Source: an uncultured Bacilli bacterium (lineage in GTDB: Bacteria; Bacillota_I; Bacilli_A; RF39; UBA660). From it: a stretch of DNA of 40,690 nucleotides. The stretch spans positions 1 to 40,690 of the forward strand of contig CALVIE010000005.1 in assembly GCA_944329385.1 (NCBI GenBank). Direction: 5' to 3'. Made by a program: the position numbers and the translations under genes. The notes under the pieces were generated by a model that did not search any database, was not told where the DNA came from, and saw only the letters and a program-made list of their open reading frames with translations. Shown piece by piece: positions 22,956-32,619 of this stretch; position 1 is the stretch's first letter; every line of letters starts with the position of its first letter.

Positions 22956-23567
22956 TTATTTCACCTCCAAAATCTTTAATGAAGGTACCTTGCATATTGG
23001 ACAAACCTTAGGAGCTTCATCTCCAATATAAATAAATCCGCAAATATCACATACCCAAATTTTTGTATTTTTAATATAATCAATACCTTTTTCTTTATAA
23101 CTCTTTAAAACAGCACTCATCAGTTGAGTTGACTTTTGTGCCCAGTTTAACACCCTTTTAGCTCCTCTATCATTATACTTTACAGCCTTATCCATTGCCC
23201 TTTGAAAATCACATTTATTTATCATATCATAAACATCATCTAACTTGCCGTCTTTAATATCTACTTTATCCATATAATGAATAGCCAATTTTTCAAAAAG
23301 ATCTTTTTCTTCTTCCAAATAAAGTTTCTCACATGCCTTAGATAAATTAAAACAAATATAAGCTATTTCACCATTTGACATTTCAGTCAAAGAATCACTA
23401 TCATCATTATCTAACTGTTCTTTTATATCTTCCTTCAATTCTTTAAACACCGCTTTAGGTGCTCCACATATTGGACAAGTCCAATCGTCTGGTAAATCTT
23501 CAAACTTAACTTTTTCTTTCGCATCATCATAAATATAACCACAAATACTACATTGATATTTTTTCAT
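22956..23567 (-). CDS. Rubredoxin / rubrerythrin-like protein with two iron sites
   Basis: 203 residues. It has an N-terminal rubredoxin domain with [10 protein letters not shown] (Cys6, Cys9) and CPICGAPK (Cys31, Cys34), a central helical stretch (about 55-160) resembling a rubrerythrin core but with few of the usual Glu/His iron ligands visible, and a C-terminal rubredoxin-like knuckle CDICGFIY...CPICKVP. Rubrerythrins normally carry only one rubredoxin domain. The likely role is peroxide or oxygen detoxification, or electron transfer in an anaerobe. ATG 23567 follows AAGGAG by 7 bases. A longer upstream reading overlaps obg and is rejected. Confidence 0.82.
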   Translation of the reverse strand: MKKYQCSICGYIYDDAKEKVKFEDLPDDWTCPICGAPKAVFKELKEDIKEQLDNDDSDSLTEMSNGEIAYICFNLSKACEKLYLEEEKDLFEKLAIHYMDKVDIKDGKLDDVYDMINKCDFQRAMDKAVKYNDRGAKRVLNWAQKSTQLMSAVLKSYKEKGIDYIKNTKIWVCDICGFIYIGDEAPKVCPICKVPSLKILEVK

Positions 23568-23571
23568 CACA

Positions 23572-24840
23572 CTACTCCTTAAATTCAAATTCATATTCCA
23601 TAATTTTAATAGAATCACCGTCTTTTGCACCAAGTTTTCTTAACTCATCATCGATACCCATTTTTCTTAACTTATTTGAAAAACGAAGTATTGCCTCATC
23701 AGTATCTAAACGACTCATAATAACTAATTTTTCAATTTCTTTTCCACTAACAATAAAACAATCTTTATCTTTAGTAATCTTATAAGGTTTTTCCTCTTTA
23801 AACTTATAAATCACATGACTTTCTAAATTCTCATCTTTTTGCAAACTATCCTTAGGAATTTTATCTAACATATCAGCTAACTTTAAAATAATTTTTTCTA
23901 TACCTTGACCTTTAATTGCCGACATTTCATAAACCTCTTTATGAACCTTTTCTTTAAATTTCTTTAAATTTTCCAAAGAAGAAGGCATATCCATTTTATT
24001 TGCTATTACAATTTGTGGTTTTTTTATTAAAGACTTGTCAAAATTTTCAAGTTCTTTATTGATAGTCACATAATCTTTATAAGGATCATTAGTATAACCA
24101 CTCATATCAATAATATGAGCAATTATTCTAGTCCTTTGCGTATGCTTTAAAAACTTATCTCCAAGACCATGTCCCAAAGAAGCCCCTTCTATTAAACCAG
24201 GCAAATCAGCCACCACAAAACTTCTATTATCACTTGTTTTAACAACACCTAAATTAGGCTTCAAAGTCGTAAAAGGATAATCTGCTATCTTCGGTCTAGA
24301 AGCTGATATTTTAGAAATAAAAGTCGATTTACCAACACTAGGCATACCTACAAGACCAACATCAGCCATCAACTTTAACTCTATTTTTACTTTTACCTTT
24401 TCTCCAGGCTCTCCATTTTCTGCATAATGCGGTGCAGGATTAGATTGTGTTGCAAAAGCCATATTACCTCTTCCACCACGGCCACCTTTGGCAATTACAC
24501 ACTCCTCACCATCCTTCGTTAAATCAGCAATCACTAAATTAGTATCATAATCAGTAACTACCGTCCCAGGTGGTACAAAAATAATTATATCTTCTGCATT
24601 TTTACCATGCATCCCTTTACCAAGTCCATTCTCACCCTTATGACCTTTAATAATCTTTTTATATTTAAAATCAATTAAAGTATTTAAACCTGGATCAACC
24701 TTAAAAATAATATCCGAACCCTTTCCACCATTACCACCAAATGGTCCGCCCATAGCCACATACTTTTCTCTTCTAAAAGCTAAACATCCATCGCCACCAT
24801 TGCCCGCAGAAAGTTCAGCAATAGCCTCATCAATAAACAT
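23572..24840 (-). CDS. obg: Obg GTPase (ribosome assembly)
   Basis: 422 residues. N-terminal glycine-rich Obg fold (about 1-157; [26 protein letters not shown]), GTPase domain (G1 [10 protein letters not shown]3 [11 protein letters not shown]4 NKMD, G5 MSAIKGQG) and a C-terminal OCT domain (about 340-422). Obg binds the 50S subunit and links growth to nucleotide levels. ATG 24840 begins the conserved MFIDEA; an upstream ATG lies in the -10 element. It leads an operon with the two iron-protein genes, an unusual pairing. Confidence 0.95.
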   Translation of the reverse strand: MFIDEAIAELSAGNGGDGCLAFRREKYVAMGGPFGGNGGKGSDIIFKVDPGLNTLIDFKYKKIIKGHKGENGLGKGMHGKNAEDIIIFVPPGTVVTDYDTNLVIADLTKDGEECVIAKGGRGGRGNMAFATQSNPAPHYAENGEPGEKVKVKIELKLMADVGLVGMPSVGKSTFISKISASRPKIADYPFTTLKPNLGVVKTSDNRSFVVADLPGLIEGASLGHGLGDKFLKHTQRTRIIAHIIDMSGYTNDPYKDYVTINKELENFDKSLIKKPQIVIANKMDMPSSLENLKKFKEKVHKEVYEMSAIKGQGIEKIILKLADMLDKIPKDSLQKDENLESHVIYKFKEEKPYKITKDKDCFIVSGKEIEKLVIMSRLDTDEAILRFSNKLRKMGIDDELRKLGAKDGDSIKIMEYEFEFKE

Positions 24841-24864
24841 ACCTATCACCCATTTCTTAAGCAT

Positions 24865-24893
24865 ATTATACATGAATTATAACTTTTTAACAA
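24865..24893 (-). promoter_or_regulatory. Promoter of the obg operon
   Basis: -35 TTGTTA (24893-24888), 17-base spacer, perfect -10 TATAAT (24870-24865), 25 bases before the obg start. Confidence 0.75.
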
Positions 24894-24922
24894 GGAAAAG
24901 ACTATTAAACAATAAATCACAT

Positions 24923-24951
24923 TTGACATTTTTATTATTTTTTCATAAAAT
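24923..24951 (+). promoter_or_regulatory. Promoter of glmS
   Basis: Perfect -35 TTGACA (24923-24928), 17-base spacer, -10 TAAAAT (24946-24951). Transcription would begin near 24958, giving about 37 bases before the ribozyme cleavage site. Confidence 0.8.
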
Positions 24952-24994
24952 GATAACAAAGGATAGATAACAAAGGAGGTCAATCATCTTCCTT

Positions 24995-25120
24995 AGCGCC
25001 AGAACCAAAACGGTTGACGAGGTTGGTAGTTATCGAATATTCGGCGGATGCTATCACGGTTGGAATCGTTAAATATATGACAAAACATAAAATCAACATT
25101 ATGTACAAAACATATATTCC
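24995..25120 (+). ncRNA. glmS ribozyme (glucosamine-6-phosphate sensor)
   Basis: A self-cleaving riboswitch. The core matches the family: AGCGCC at 24995-25000 with expected cleavage between A24995 and G24996, GACGAGG at 25016-25022, TTATCGA, ATTCGGCGGATGC, P3 pairing GGTAG/CTATC, P3.1 hairpin ACG...CGT, and P4 formed by ATATATG with CATATAT plus the inner ACATAA/TTATGT. GlcN6P binding triggers cleavage and mRNA decay, lowering GlmS. The glmS ribosome site lies about 12 bases downstream. Confidence 0.96.
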
Positions 25121-25144
25121 AAATTTAGTATAAAGGAGATTTTT

Positions 25145-26944
25145 ATGTGTGGTATTGTTGGTAGCGTCAGCACCAAAACAAATATAATACCTATTCTTTT
25201 AGACGGCTTAAAAACATTAGAATACCGTGGATATGATTCCGCTGGATTAAGCTATCTAAAGAATAGTAAACTAATTATAAATAAAGTTAAAGGTCGTGTA
25301 AAAGAACTTGAAAAAAATATTGAGAAAGATGCTTTTTCTAATATTGGCATCGCTCATACTAGATGGGCAACTCATGGAGAAGTAAATGAAACTAATGCTC
25401 ATCCTCATAACGTTGGAAATATTACCATCGTTCATAATGGTATAATTGAAAACTTTAGTAAATTAAAACATAAATTAGAAGAAAAAGGCTATAAATTTAA
25501 ATCATCATCTGACACAGAAATAGCTGCTGGATTACTAGATTATTACTATAAAAAATATGAAAACATTGATAAAACTATTCAAAAATTTATGAAAAAAGTA
25601 GATGGTAGTTATGCAATATGTATGATGATAAATAACATTCCAAACACCATTTATGTTATAAAAAAAGATAGTCCACTAATCATTGGAACAAATAAAAACA
25701 CTAGTTATATTGCAAGTGATGTTCCTGCTATATTAAAATACACTAAAAATTATTACATCCTAGAAGACTATGAATATGGAAAAATAACAGCAAACAATAT
25801 AACTATTTATGATAAAGAAGGAAACATTTTAAACAAACAGTTAAAAGAATATCAAGGAAGTACTCTTACCTCCGATAAAGGTATCTATGAACACTATATG
25901 TTAAAAGAAATTATGGAACAAAAAACCACCATCAGAAAAACCATAAATCCATATATAAATAATATAGATGACTTACTAAAATTACCTGATTTAACTAAGT
26001 ATGAAAGAATTGACATCATTGCTTGTGGAACAGCAATGCATGCTGGACTTGCCGCTAAATACTTATTTGAAGAATATACAAATACTAAATGCGAAGTTTT
26101 CTTAGCTAGTGAATACAGGTATCAAAATAATTTCTTAAATAATAAAGTACTATCAATATTCATATCGCAGTCAGGTGAAACTGCTGATACCTTAGCTGCC
26201 TTAAAAAAAGTCAAAGAAAACAAATGTGACACTTTAGGCATTGTAAACGTCAAAGAAAGCTCTATCGCAAGAATCTTAGACAAAGTATTATACACCGAAG
26301 CCGGCACCGAAATAGCTGTAGCTTCAACCAAAGCATATACTGCCCAAGTTGCCCTACTTTCGGTTCTTATACTTGCTCATGCTTATAGAAAAAAATCTAT
26401 TAAAGAAGAAAAAATACTTAAAATATTAGAAGAATTTAGAGCTGTAACATCAATATTAAATCCTATACTAGAAGGTACAAAAACATATGAAAATATTGCC
26501 AAAGAAATTTATGAAAAAAGTGATGTTTTCTATATTGGAAGAGGCTTAGATTATGCTCTAGCAATGGAAGGATCTTTAAAATTAAAAGAAATATCATATA
26601 TTCATAGCGAAGCCTATGCCGCTGGTGAATTAAAACATGGCACAATATCTTTAATTACAAAAAATACCCCAGTATTTGCTAGTGCTACTAATAAAAAAAT
26701 AAACACCAAAACAATCAGTAATTTAAAAGAAGTCACTTCAAGAGGTGCCAAATGTTACTTAATTACTGACGAAGATATTCAAGATAACTCTTTCGAAATA
26801 TTAAAAATTAAAAAAGTCAGTATGTTTTTAAAACCATTACTAACTATTATTCCTTATCAACTAATTGCCTACTATACAGCTAAATTTAAAAACTGTGACA
26901 TCGACAAACCTCGAAACTTAGCTAAATCAGTCACAGTAGAATAA
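25145..26944 (+). CDS. glmS: Glutamine-fructose-6-phosphate aminotransferase
   Basis: 599 residues. It makes glucosamine-6-phosphate from fructose-6-phosphate and glutamine, the first step to UDP-GlcNAc for the wall. The glutaminase domain starts MCGIVG (Cys2) with HTRWATHGEVNETNAHPH and VHNGIIEN. Two SIS isomerase domains follow (ACGTAMHAGL; SQSGETADTLAAL; IGRGLDYALAMEG). It ends with the conserved DKPRNLAKSVTVE. The AAAGGAG site is 5 bases before the ATG. Product feedback acts through the upstream ribozyme. Confidence 0.97.
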   Translation: MCGIVGSVSTKTNIIPILLDGLKTLEYRGYDSAGLSYLKNSKLIINKVKGRVKELEKNIEKDAFSNIGIAHTRWATHGEVNETNAHPHNVGNITIVHNGIIENFSKLKHKLEEKGYKFKSSSDTEIAAGLLDYYYKKYENIDKTIQKFMKKVDGSYAICMMINNIPNTIYVIKKDSPLIIGTNKNTSYIASDVPAILKYTKNYYILEDYEYGKITANNITIYDKEGNILNKQLKEYQGSTLTSDKGIYEHYMLKEIMEQKTTIRKTINPYINNIDDLLKLPDLTKYERIDIIACGTAMHAGLAAKYLFEEYTNTKCEVFLASEYRYQNNFLNNKVLSIFISQSGETADTLAALKKVKENKCDTLGIVNVKESSIARILDKVLYTEAGTEIAVASTKAYTAQVALLSVLILAHAYRKKSIKEEKILKILEEFRAVTSILNPILEGTKTYENIAKEIYEKSDVFYIGRGLDYALAMEGSLKLKEISYIHSEAYAAGELKHGTISLITKNTPVFASATNKKINTKTISNLKEVTSRGAKCYLITDEDIQDNSFEILKIKKVSMFLKPLLTIIPYQLIAYYTAKFKNCDIDKPRNLAKSVTVE

Positions 26945-26976
26945 AACCTGAAGCCTAATAAAGCCTCAGGTTTTTT
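26944..26976. terminator. Terminator between convergent glmS and clpC
   Basis: AAACCTGA / TCAGGTTT stem with T6 on the plus strand and an AT-rich run on the minus side. It is strong for glmS and may also serve clpC, whose stop codon overlaps its edge. Confidence 0.75.
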
Positions 26977-29260
26977 ATACTTCTTGCTTTAAATTCCTAA
27001 TATAAACTTCCTTTTTATCATCTATAATTTCATCAATAACTATAGCCTCAAGCTTATCTTTAATAACTTTGGCTATCTTTCTAGCTCCATATTCCTCATA
27101 ATTACATAAATTTAAAATTTCCTCTGCCACATCTTTCGAAATTCTTATTTTAATTTTATCCTTATATTTATCCTTAAATTCTTTCAACTTCATATTAATA
27201 ATTTGTAAAATATCATCTTTCTCTAAAGATTTAAAATAAATAACCTTATCAACTCTATTCATAAAAGGAATAGAAAAACTCTCATTAAGTCTAGTTAACT
27301 TACTATTATTAAAACCAACATTTACCTCATGAAAACCAACATTAGATGTCATAATAATAACCACATTATCAAATCTAATAACCTTACCCTTACTATTTTT
27401 TACCTTACCCTCATCTAAAATTTGTAAAAATAAATTAATAATATTTCTATGAGCTTTTTCAATTTCATCTAAAATAAGCACTGAATAAGGCTTACTCCTA
27501 ATTTCCTCAAAAATATTAGTATTATCGTCATAACCAACATATCCTGGAGGAGATCCGATAAGTTTACTAATACTATGAGCCTCCTTATACTCGCTCATAT
27601 CAAGTTTAATAATATTTCTCTCACCCACTAAATTTTCTCCAAAAATCTTTGATAATGCAGTCTTCCCAACTCCCGATGGACCACAAAACAAAAATGAAAA
27701 ACACTTATCATTAAAACCTAATTTTATCTTTTTAGCAACCTTAGTCACTTCTTTAATAGCTTCATCTTGTCCAATAATTTTTTTACTAAGCATTTGCTCA
27801 GTATGTTTAATTAGTTTACTTTTCTCACTTAAAATCTCATAAATAGGAACACCTGTTTTCATATTAATTACCTCAGCCACATCTAATTTAGTTATTACTT
27901 GACTATGTTTCTTATAAAGCTTCAACTCTAAATTATTAATCTTATTCATAAGTTCAAACTCTTGTCTTTTATAATCACTCGCCTTATTAAAATCATTATT
28001 TAAAATTGCCTCTTTCTTACTTTTAATTACTTCTTTCAGTTGTTTATTATACAAACTATATTCTTTCAAATTTTTATTTTCCTTTAAACTAACCTTCGCA
28101 CAAACCTCATCTAATACATCAATAGACCTATCAGGCTCATTACGATTATAAATATATTTACTAGATAAATTGATTATTAAATCAATAATATCATCACCAA
28201 TAATCACCTTATGATACCCTTCATAAATACTCTTTAAATTCAAAAGAATATCACGAACCACTTCCATTTTAGGAGCATCAATCATCACCGTTTGAAAACG
28301 TCTTTCTAAAGCACTATCCTTTTCGATATATTTCTTATACTCATCTGTCGTTGTCGCACCAATACATCTAATTTTTCCTCTCGCAAGTGCGGGTTTAAAA
28401 ATATTAGAAGCATCTATCGCCCCTTCAGCCCCACCAGCTCCAACTAAAGTATGAATTTCATCAATAAATAAAATAATATTATCATTTTCTTCAATTTCTT
28501 TTAAAATCTTATTCATTCGCTCTTCAAATTCACCTCTATATTTTGTTCCAGCAACTGAAGAAGCCATATCTAAACTAATAATTCTCTTATCTCTTAAAGC
28601 TAAAGGAACCTCTCCATTAACTATCATATTCGCAAGTTCCTCTACAATAGCCGTTTTACCAACCCCAGCTTCACCAATCAATAATGGATTATTTTTTCTC
28701 CTTCTACATAAAATTTCTAATACCCTTTTTATTTCCTCATCTCTGCCAGTAACCGGATCCAAAAATCCATTCAAAGCCTTCTTATTCAAATCTACACCAA
28801 TCTCATCAATTAATAACTTTTTATTACTTTTTTGACTAAAATTCTTATCAGAAAACTCATTATATAACTCATCTATATCAATATTCATACCCATTAAAAT
28901 GCGAATAGCAACCCCTTCACCCTCATCTAATAAACTCACAAAAAGATGATTAATAGTTACAGTTCCGTTATTATTCTCTTTCGCATCATAAGTCGCATTT
29001 TCCAATATCCTTTTTAAAAGCGGTGTATATAAAAACCATTCACTTGCCTTACTACCTTTGCCAATTATTTTAATAATCTCTTCTTTAAATCTATCATAAT
29101 CTAAATCATAACCTTTTAATTTTTCACTCACTTCATTTTCACTTTTTAAAATTGCTAGTAATAAATGCTCAGAAGAAACATAAGGATGTTTCAAATCATG
29201 CATTTCCTTTTTCGCATTAACAAGTACCTTTCTTGCTTCTTCTTCAAAGTTTCCAAACAT
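26975..29260 (-). CDS. clpC: ClpC-type AAA+ chaperone ATPase
   Basis: 761 residues, slightly short for ClpC (about 810). Clp N domain (about 1-145; [26 protein letters not shown]), AAA+ module 1 with Walker [10 protein letters not shown] (about 197-205) and Walker [11 protein letters not shown], a middle region with a UVR-like helix pair ([18 protein letters not shown]), and AAA+ module 2 with Walker [10 protein letters not shown], Walker [12 protein letters not shown] and sensor region GARKIAKVI. The VGFN loop is the expected ClpP docking motif, so it should feed substrates to ClpP. No CtsR-type operator is seen upstream, and mcsAB/ctsR are not adjacent as in Bacillus. Confidence 0.92.
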   Translation of the reverse strand: MFGNFEEEARKVLVNAKKEMHDLKHPYVSSEHLLLAILKSENEVSEKLKGYDLDYDRFKEEIIKIIGKGSKASEWFLYTPLLKRILENATYDAKENNNGTVTINHLFVSLLDEGEGVAIRILMGMNIDIDELYNEFSDKNFSQKSNKKLLIDEIGVDLNKKALNGFLDPVTGRDEEIKRVLEILCRRRKNNPLLIGEAGVGKTAIVEELANMIVNGEVPLALRDKRIISLDMASSVAGTKYRGEFEERMNKILKEIEENDNIILFIDEIHTLVGAGGAEGAIDASNIFKPALARGKIRCIGATTTDEYKKYIEKDSALERRFQTVMIDAPKMEVVRDILLNLKSIYEGYHKVIIGDDIIDLIINLSSKYIYNRNEPDRSIDVLDEVCAKVSLKENKNLKEYSLYNKQLKEVIKSKKEAILNNDFNKASDYKRQEFELMNKINNLELKLYKKHSQVITKLDVAEVINMKTGVPIYEILSEKSKLIKHTEQMLSKKIIGQDEAIKEVTKVAKKIKLGFNDKCFSFLFCGPSGVGKTALSKIFGENLVGERNIIKLDMSEYKEAHSISKLIGSPPGYVGYDDNTNIFEEIRSKPYSVLILDEIEKAHRNIINLFLQILDEGKVKNSKGKVIRFDNVVIIMTSNVGFHEVNVGFNNSKLTRLNESFSIPFMNRVDKVIYFKSLEKDDILQIINMKLKEFKDKYKDKIKIRISKDVAEEILNLCNYEEYGARKIAKVIKDKLEAIVIDEIIDDKKEVYIRNLKQEV

Positions 29261-29463
29261 ATTTTGCTCCTCTCTAATATATTCTATGTTTATTTTGGGA
29301 AGCCTTGAAAAAATTTATTCGGCAAAATTTTTAATATTAACATTTCTTAACAAACAAAATGCCAAAATAAATTTGACATTAACATGCCACACTATAAACT
29401 ATTTCTTAAACTCTGACTATCTAAAATTTTTTTTACAAAGCAAATTCCTAATAGATGAAAAAA

Positions 29464-29486
29464 GATTGTAAAACTTTTACAATCTC
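29464..29486 (-). terminator. Terminator after the 406-residue membrane protein
   Basis: A near-perfect 10-bp stem (AGATTGTAAA / TTTACAATCT) followed by six T on the minus strand; it overlaps the stop codon. Confidence 0.75.
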
Positions 29487-30697
29487 TTATATAACTTGCA
29501 CCTATTAAGCACTCTAACCATCATATCAAAATTAGGTATTTGTAAATTATCAACAGCCGCTTTATCATCATAAATCTCTAAATTAATCCCTTTCATAAGC
29601 TTATATTTAACCACCACATCTAAAGTAGACTGAATATCAACAATATTTAAATTATCAACTAAATCCAAAGGCTCATTATGAACAAGTTTTGGCTTTGACA
29701 CCTCTTTAATAATCTCTATATTAGACTGTTCAGGTTTAAGTAAATCTGGCTTACCAGCTAAAACATTATTATTAATAAACTTATTACCATCTTTAACTTT
29801 ATTATCGCCCTTATTTTTGCTATCTAATTTTTTCATATCTTTAACCTTAGAAATTAATTTACCCCTCTTTAATTTCTTCGGCAAAACTTTCACATCTGCC
29901 CTTTTAATAACTCTAGGCTCAATAACCTTTTCAATATCATTGCTAAATCTAATTGACTCTAATTTGTTAACATCAAACTTAAATGGTTTTAACTTTGGCT
30001 TACTAGTTGAATCTTTTAAAGCCACATTAATATACCCTATTTTATTATTATCAATCTCAATATTTTTAATCAAAGAAGGCTTTTTAGTCTTTTCCAAAGC
30101 AGTAATTTGTTCACTTATATCCTCAGCCAAAGGCGTACTTCTTTTATCTAAAATATCTGTAACTTTATTAATACCATTAATAATTAAAATTGCAATAATC
30201 TCTAATGCAAACGTTCCAATCAAAAGCTGCATAAGCGTCAAAACATCACTATTTGAATAAAGAGCATTATCCGCATATATATTAATATTTTTAGCTTTTA
30301 CTAAACTTAAAATTAGTAAAAAAAGCATTTGAATAATTGCGAAAGCTGTAATATTAATAATTTTATTTACCCTATACATTTTTCTGCTGAAAAAACTATA
30401 TAAAGCAATAATACTACAAAATATAGTAGCTCCAAACAAAGTAATAAAATTAGGAAAATAAAGTGTCATAAATAAACCATCCATCAAATTATCAAAAAGT
30501 TCAAATATAACTTCCCCACCTACAAATAAAACACAAATAATAACAAGAATATATACAAAAACAAAACCTTTTTTTCCATGCTTTTTCTGCAGTAAAAACA
30601 TAACTGCCGGAACAAGCAAAATAACAATAAAAAGTGGATGTTCAAAAATATTATCAAAAAGTATTTTAAATTTTTCACCTAAAGATAACTCTTCCAT
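29477..30697 (-). CDS. Unassigned polytopic membrane protein with long charged tail
   Basis: 406 residues. About six hydrophobic segments fill the first 180 residues. The remaining 225 are soluble, Lys/Asp-rich and probably cytosolic, with a low-complexity stretch (KLDSKNKGDNKVKDGNKF) and a short ordered end (YKLMKGINLEIYDDKAAVD). I recognise no family. ATG 30697 follows GAGGTGG; a longer reading adds eight codons that overlap that site. It follows the flippase gene by 34 bases, so a wall-related role is possible by context only. Confidence 0.65.
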   Translation of the reverse strand: MEELSLGEKFKILFDNIFEHPLFIVILLVPAVMFLLQKKHGKKGFVFVYILVIICVLFVGGEVIFELFDNLMDGLFMTLYFPNFITLFGATIFCSIIALYSFFSRKMYRVNKIINITAFAIIQMLFLLILSLVKAKNINIYADNALYSNSDVLTLMQLLIGTFALEIIAILIINGINKVTDILDKRSTPLAEDISEQITALEKTKKPSLIKNIEIDNNKIGYINVALKDSTSKPKLKPFKFDVNKLESIRFSNDIEKVIEPRVIKRADVKVLPKKLKRGKLISKVKDMKKLDSKNKGDNKVKDGNKFINNNVLAGKPDLLKPEQSNIEIIKEVSKPKLVHNEPLDLVDNLNIVDIQSTLDVVVKYKLMKGINLEIYDDKAAVDNLQIPNFDMMVRVLNRCKLYKRL

Positions 30698-30731
30698 AAC
30701 GCCCACCTCTCTATATAACATTTTATCATAT

Positions 30732-32375
30732 TTAAGCTCTTTTTTTATAAAATTTTAACTTAGAAAAAATCTTATCCATAAAATCTTTTCCAACAATCTC
30801 AGATATTGTATTTGACTTATAAGCCATAAAGAAATAAATGAAAACACCAATAATTCCATATAAAATAATATATAAAATAGATCCAATTCTATTAACTGAA
30901 AAAGACGGAATAAACAAATTCAAAATTGAAAGTCCAAGTAACATAATTAAAGTGCACATTATAACTTTAATAAGTGATCTCAAAGCCCTCATATAACTAA
31001 TACCAGTTTCTTTTTTTACTTTCTTTAATAAATATAAAGAAGCTAAAGTATCAATAATCATATTTAAACTGATAGTCGCATAATAAGACTCTATTCCTAT
31101 AAAACTAAATAAATGCATAAATGGTACATTAAGTAAAATTTTAAAAATAAGTGATCCAAATAAAGCCGTAATTGTCACTTTAGTCTTATTCATCGTCTGA
31201 TTCGCATTCACCATAACCGAACAAACAGAAAGTGGTATTTGCGATAAAATAAGTAACCTAAAGATAGAACTATTAAGTTCATCATATCCATAAAATACTG
31301 TCCATACCGCCGACGACATAAAACTAATGAAAAAAGAAAGTGGAATAGTCACTAAAAACAAAGTTTGTAAAGCTTGTGTAATTTTACCATTAACCTCTTT
31401 AAAATTTTTAACCGCATAAGCAGAAGCAATAGTCGGAATAAGTGAAGTAATAATACCCGTAGATATTGACATCACAATCATATTAAGCTTAGAACCCCAA
31501 GTTTGAATAACACTAACCACATTCTCACTTATAGCTGTCGTATATCCTAAACCAACTAAACCTTTAACCACCGTAAATACATCAACCATCACATAAATAG
31601 ATTGTAAAAGAGAAATAATTACAAACGGCATTGCATAAAAAACAATTTTTCTAACCAAAGCTTTATTAGTAATCTTTTTCTCTTCTACTATAGGCTTTTC
31701 ATTTCTTTTTAAATCCTTTGCTTTCCTAATTTTTAAAAACACATAAAAATATGCCACAATAGCTCCAGCCGTTGCCCCAAAAACAGCCACTCCAACTGCC
31801 GTATTCAAAGATAAATGAAAAACTTTCAAAGCCAAAAAGCTACCAAGTAAAATAACAGTAACCCTAGCTAACTGCTCTAAAATATCACTAATAGCTGATA
31901 CCTGCATAATCTTATGACCTTGTAAATATCCCTTAGACACACTTAAAAATGGTACAACTAAAACAGCCGTTGAAATAACTCTAATAACCATTGTAACATC
32001 TTCTACACTATTTCCACCCTCAACTCCACCAATAATCATATTAGCTAAACTAGGAGCAAAAATAAATAACACTAAAAACGAAATAATACAAAGTAAAGAT
32101 ATAACCTTTAAACCAATTTTAAATACTCTCTCTTTTGTATTATAAAACTTCATCTCATTATATTCACTTACAACCTTACTCATAGCAACCGGTATACCAG
32201 AAGTCGCTAAATTCAAAAACACATTATAAATAGAATATGCATAACTATATAAAGCTCCGCCTTGCGTTCCAATAATTGCATAAAATGGAATAACATAAAC
32301 AAGACCAATAACCTTACAAATTACAATCCCTAAAACTGAAATAAATGCCCCTGCTAAAAAACCAGTTCGCTTCAT
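30732..32375 (-). CDS. MurJ/SpoVB-type polysaccharide or lipid II flippase (MATE/MOP superfamily)
   Basis: 547 residues with about 14 predicted transmembrane helices. The opening FLAGAFISVLGIVICKVIGLVYVIPF and the segments LYSYAYSIYNVFLNLATSGIP, VSEYN, FLSVSKGYLQGHKIM and QLARV are typical of the Firmicute SpoVB/YtgP branch that flips undecaprenyl-linked wall precursors. An AGGTAGGTG site precedes the ATG. It starts 8 bases after the small Cse60-like gene and in one run with the M23 peptidase gene upstream. Confidence 0.88.
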   Translation of the reverse strand: MKRTGFLAGAFISVLGIVICKVIGLVYVIPFYAIIGTQGGALYSYAYSIYNVFLNLATSGIPVAMSKVVSEYNEMKFYNTKERVFKIGLKVISLLCIISFLVLFIFAPSLANMIIGGVEGGNSVEDVTMVIRVISTAVLVVPFLSVSKGYLQGHKIMQVSAISDILEQLARVTVILLGSFLALKVFHLSLNTAVGVAVFGATAGAIVAYFYVFLKIRKAKDLKRNEKPIVEEKKITNKALVRKIVFYAMPFVIISLLQSIYVMVDVFTVVKGLVGLGYTTAISENVVSVIQTWGSKLNMIVMSISTGIITSLIPTIASAYAVKNFKEVNGKITQALQTLFLVTIPLSFFISFMSSAVWTVFYGYDELNSSIFRLLILSQIPLSVCSVMVNANQTMNKTKVTITALFGSLIFKILLNVPFMHLFSFIGIESYYATISLNMIIDTLASLYLLKKVKKETGISYMRALRSLIKVIMCTLIMLLGLSILNLFIPSFSVNRIGSILYIILYGIIGVFIYFFMAYKSNTISEIVGKDFMDKIFSKLKFYKKRA

Positions 32376-32383
32376 ACAAACAC

Positions 32384-32551
32384 CTACCTATAGACAACTA
32401 AAGCCGAAAAACAGTAAATCTGCTCCTCTGAAACCGCAATAGCTGTCGAAAACTTAATATCAATTATCTCTGGCTCACACTCAAAAATAAACTTATTTAT
32501 TGCCTCTTCTAAATCTTTTTCATGACTTTCATCAAAAACTTTTACTTTCAT
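32384..32551 (-). CDS. Small Cse60-like protein
   Basis: 55 residues, below the usual length cut-off for gene calling. It opens MKVKVFDESHEKDLEEAINK and ends with STAIAVSEEQIYCFSALVVY. This matches my memory of the Cse60 family (a small sporulation-associated protein of Bacillus, also found in non-sporulating Firmicutes). The function is unknown. The gap to the flippase ATG is 8 bases and the frame is clean. The ribosome site (TTTGGTG) is weak. A TTGACA with an 18-base-spaced TGTTAT lies just upstream. Confidence 0.75.
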   Translation of the reverse strand: MKVKVFDESHEKDLEEAINKFIFECEPEIIDIKFSTAIAVSEEQIYCFSALVVYR

Positions 32552-32598
32552 TATATCACCAAATAATAATATAACAAAAATATAAACACCAAAATGTC

Positions 32599-32619
32599 AA
32601 AAAAAGAGGAAAATCCTCT
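32599..32619 (-). terminator. Terminator after the M23 peptidase gene
   Basis: AGAGGA / TCCTCT stem and seven T on the minus strand; it overlaps the stop codon. Confidence 0.75.

Larger units (their letters stand above)
24841..25144. other. Divergent obg/glmS control region
   Basis: This 304-base gap holds the obg promoter, the glmS promoter, a short tandem repeat (GATAACAAAGGA at 24952-24963 and 24966-24977) and the glmS ribozyme. No gene is seen. Confidence 0.8.

Noticed and set aside
29817-30260. 147-codon plus-strand frame
   Set aside because: It is antisense to the 406-residue membrane protein and has no ribosome site or promoter.
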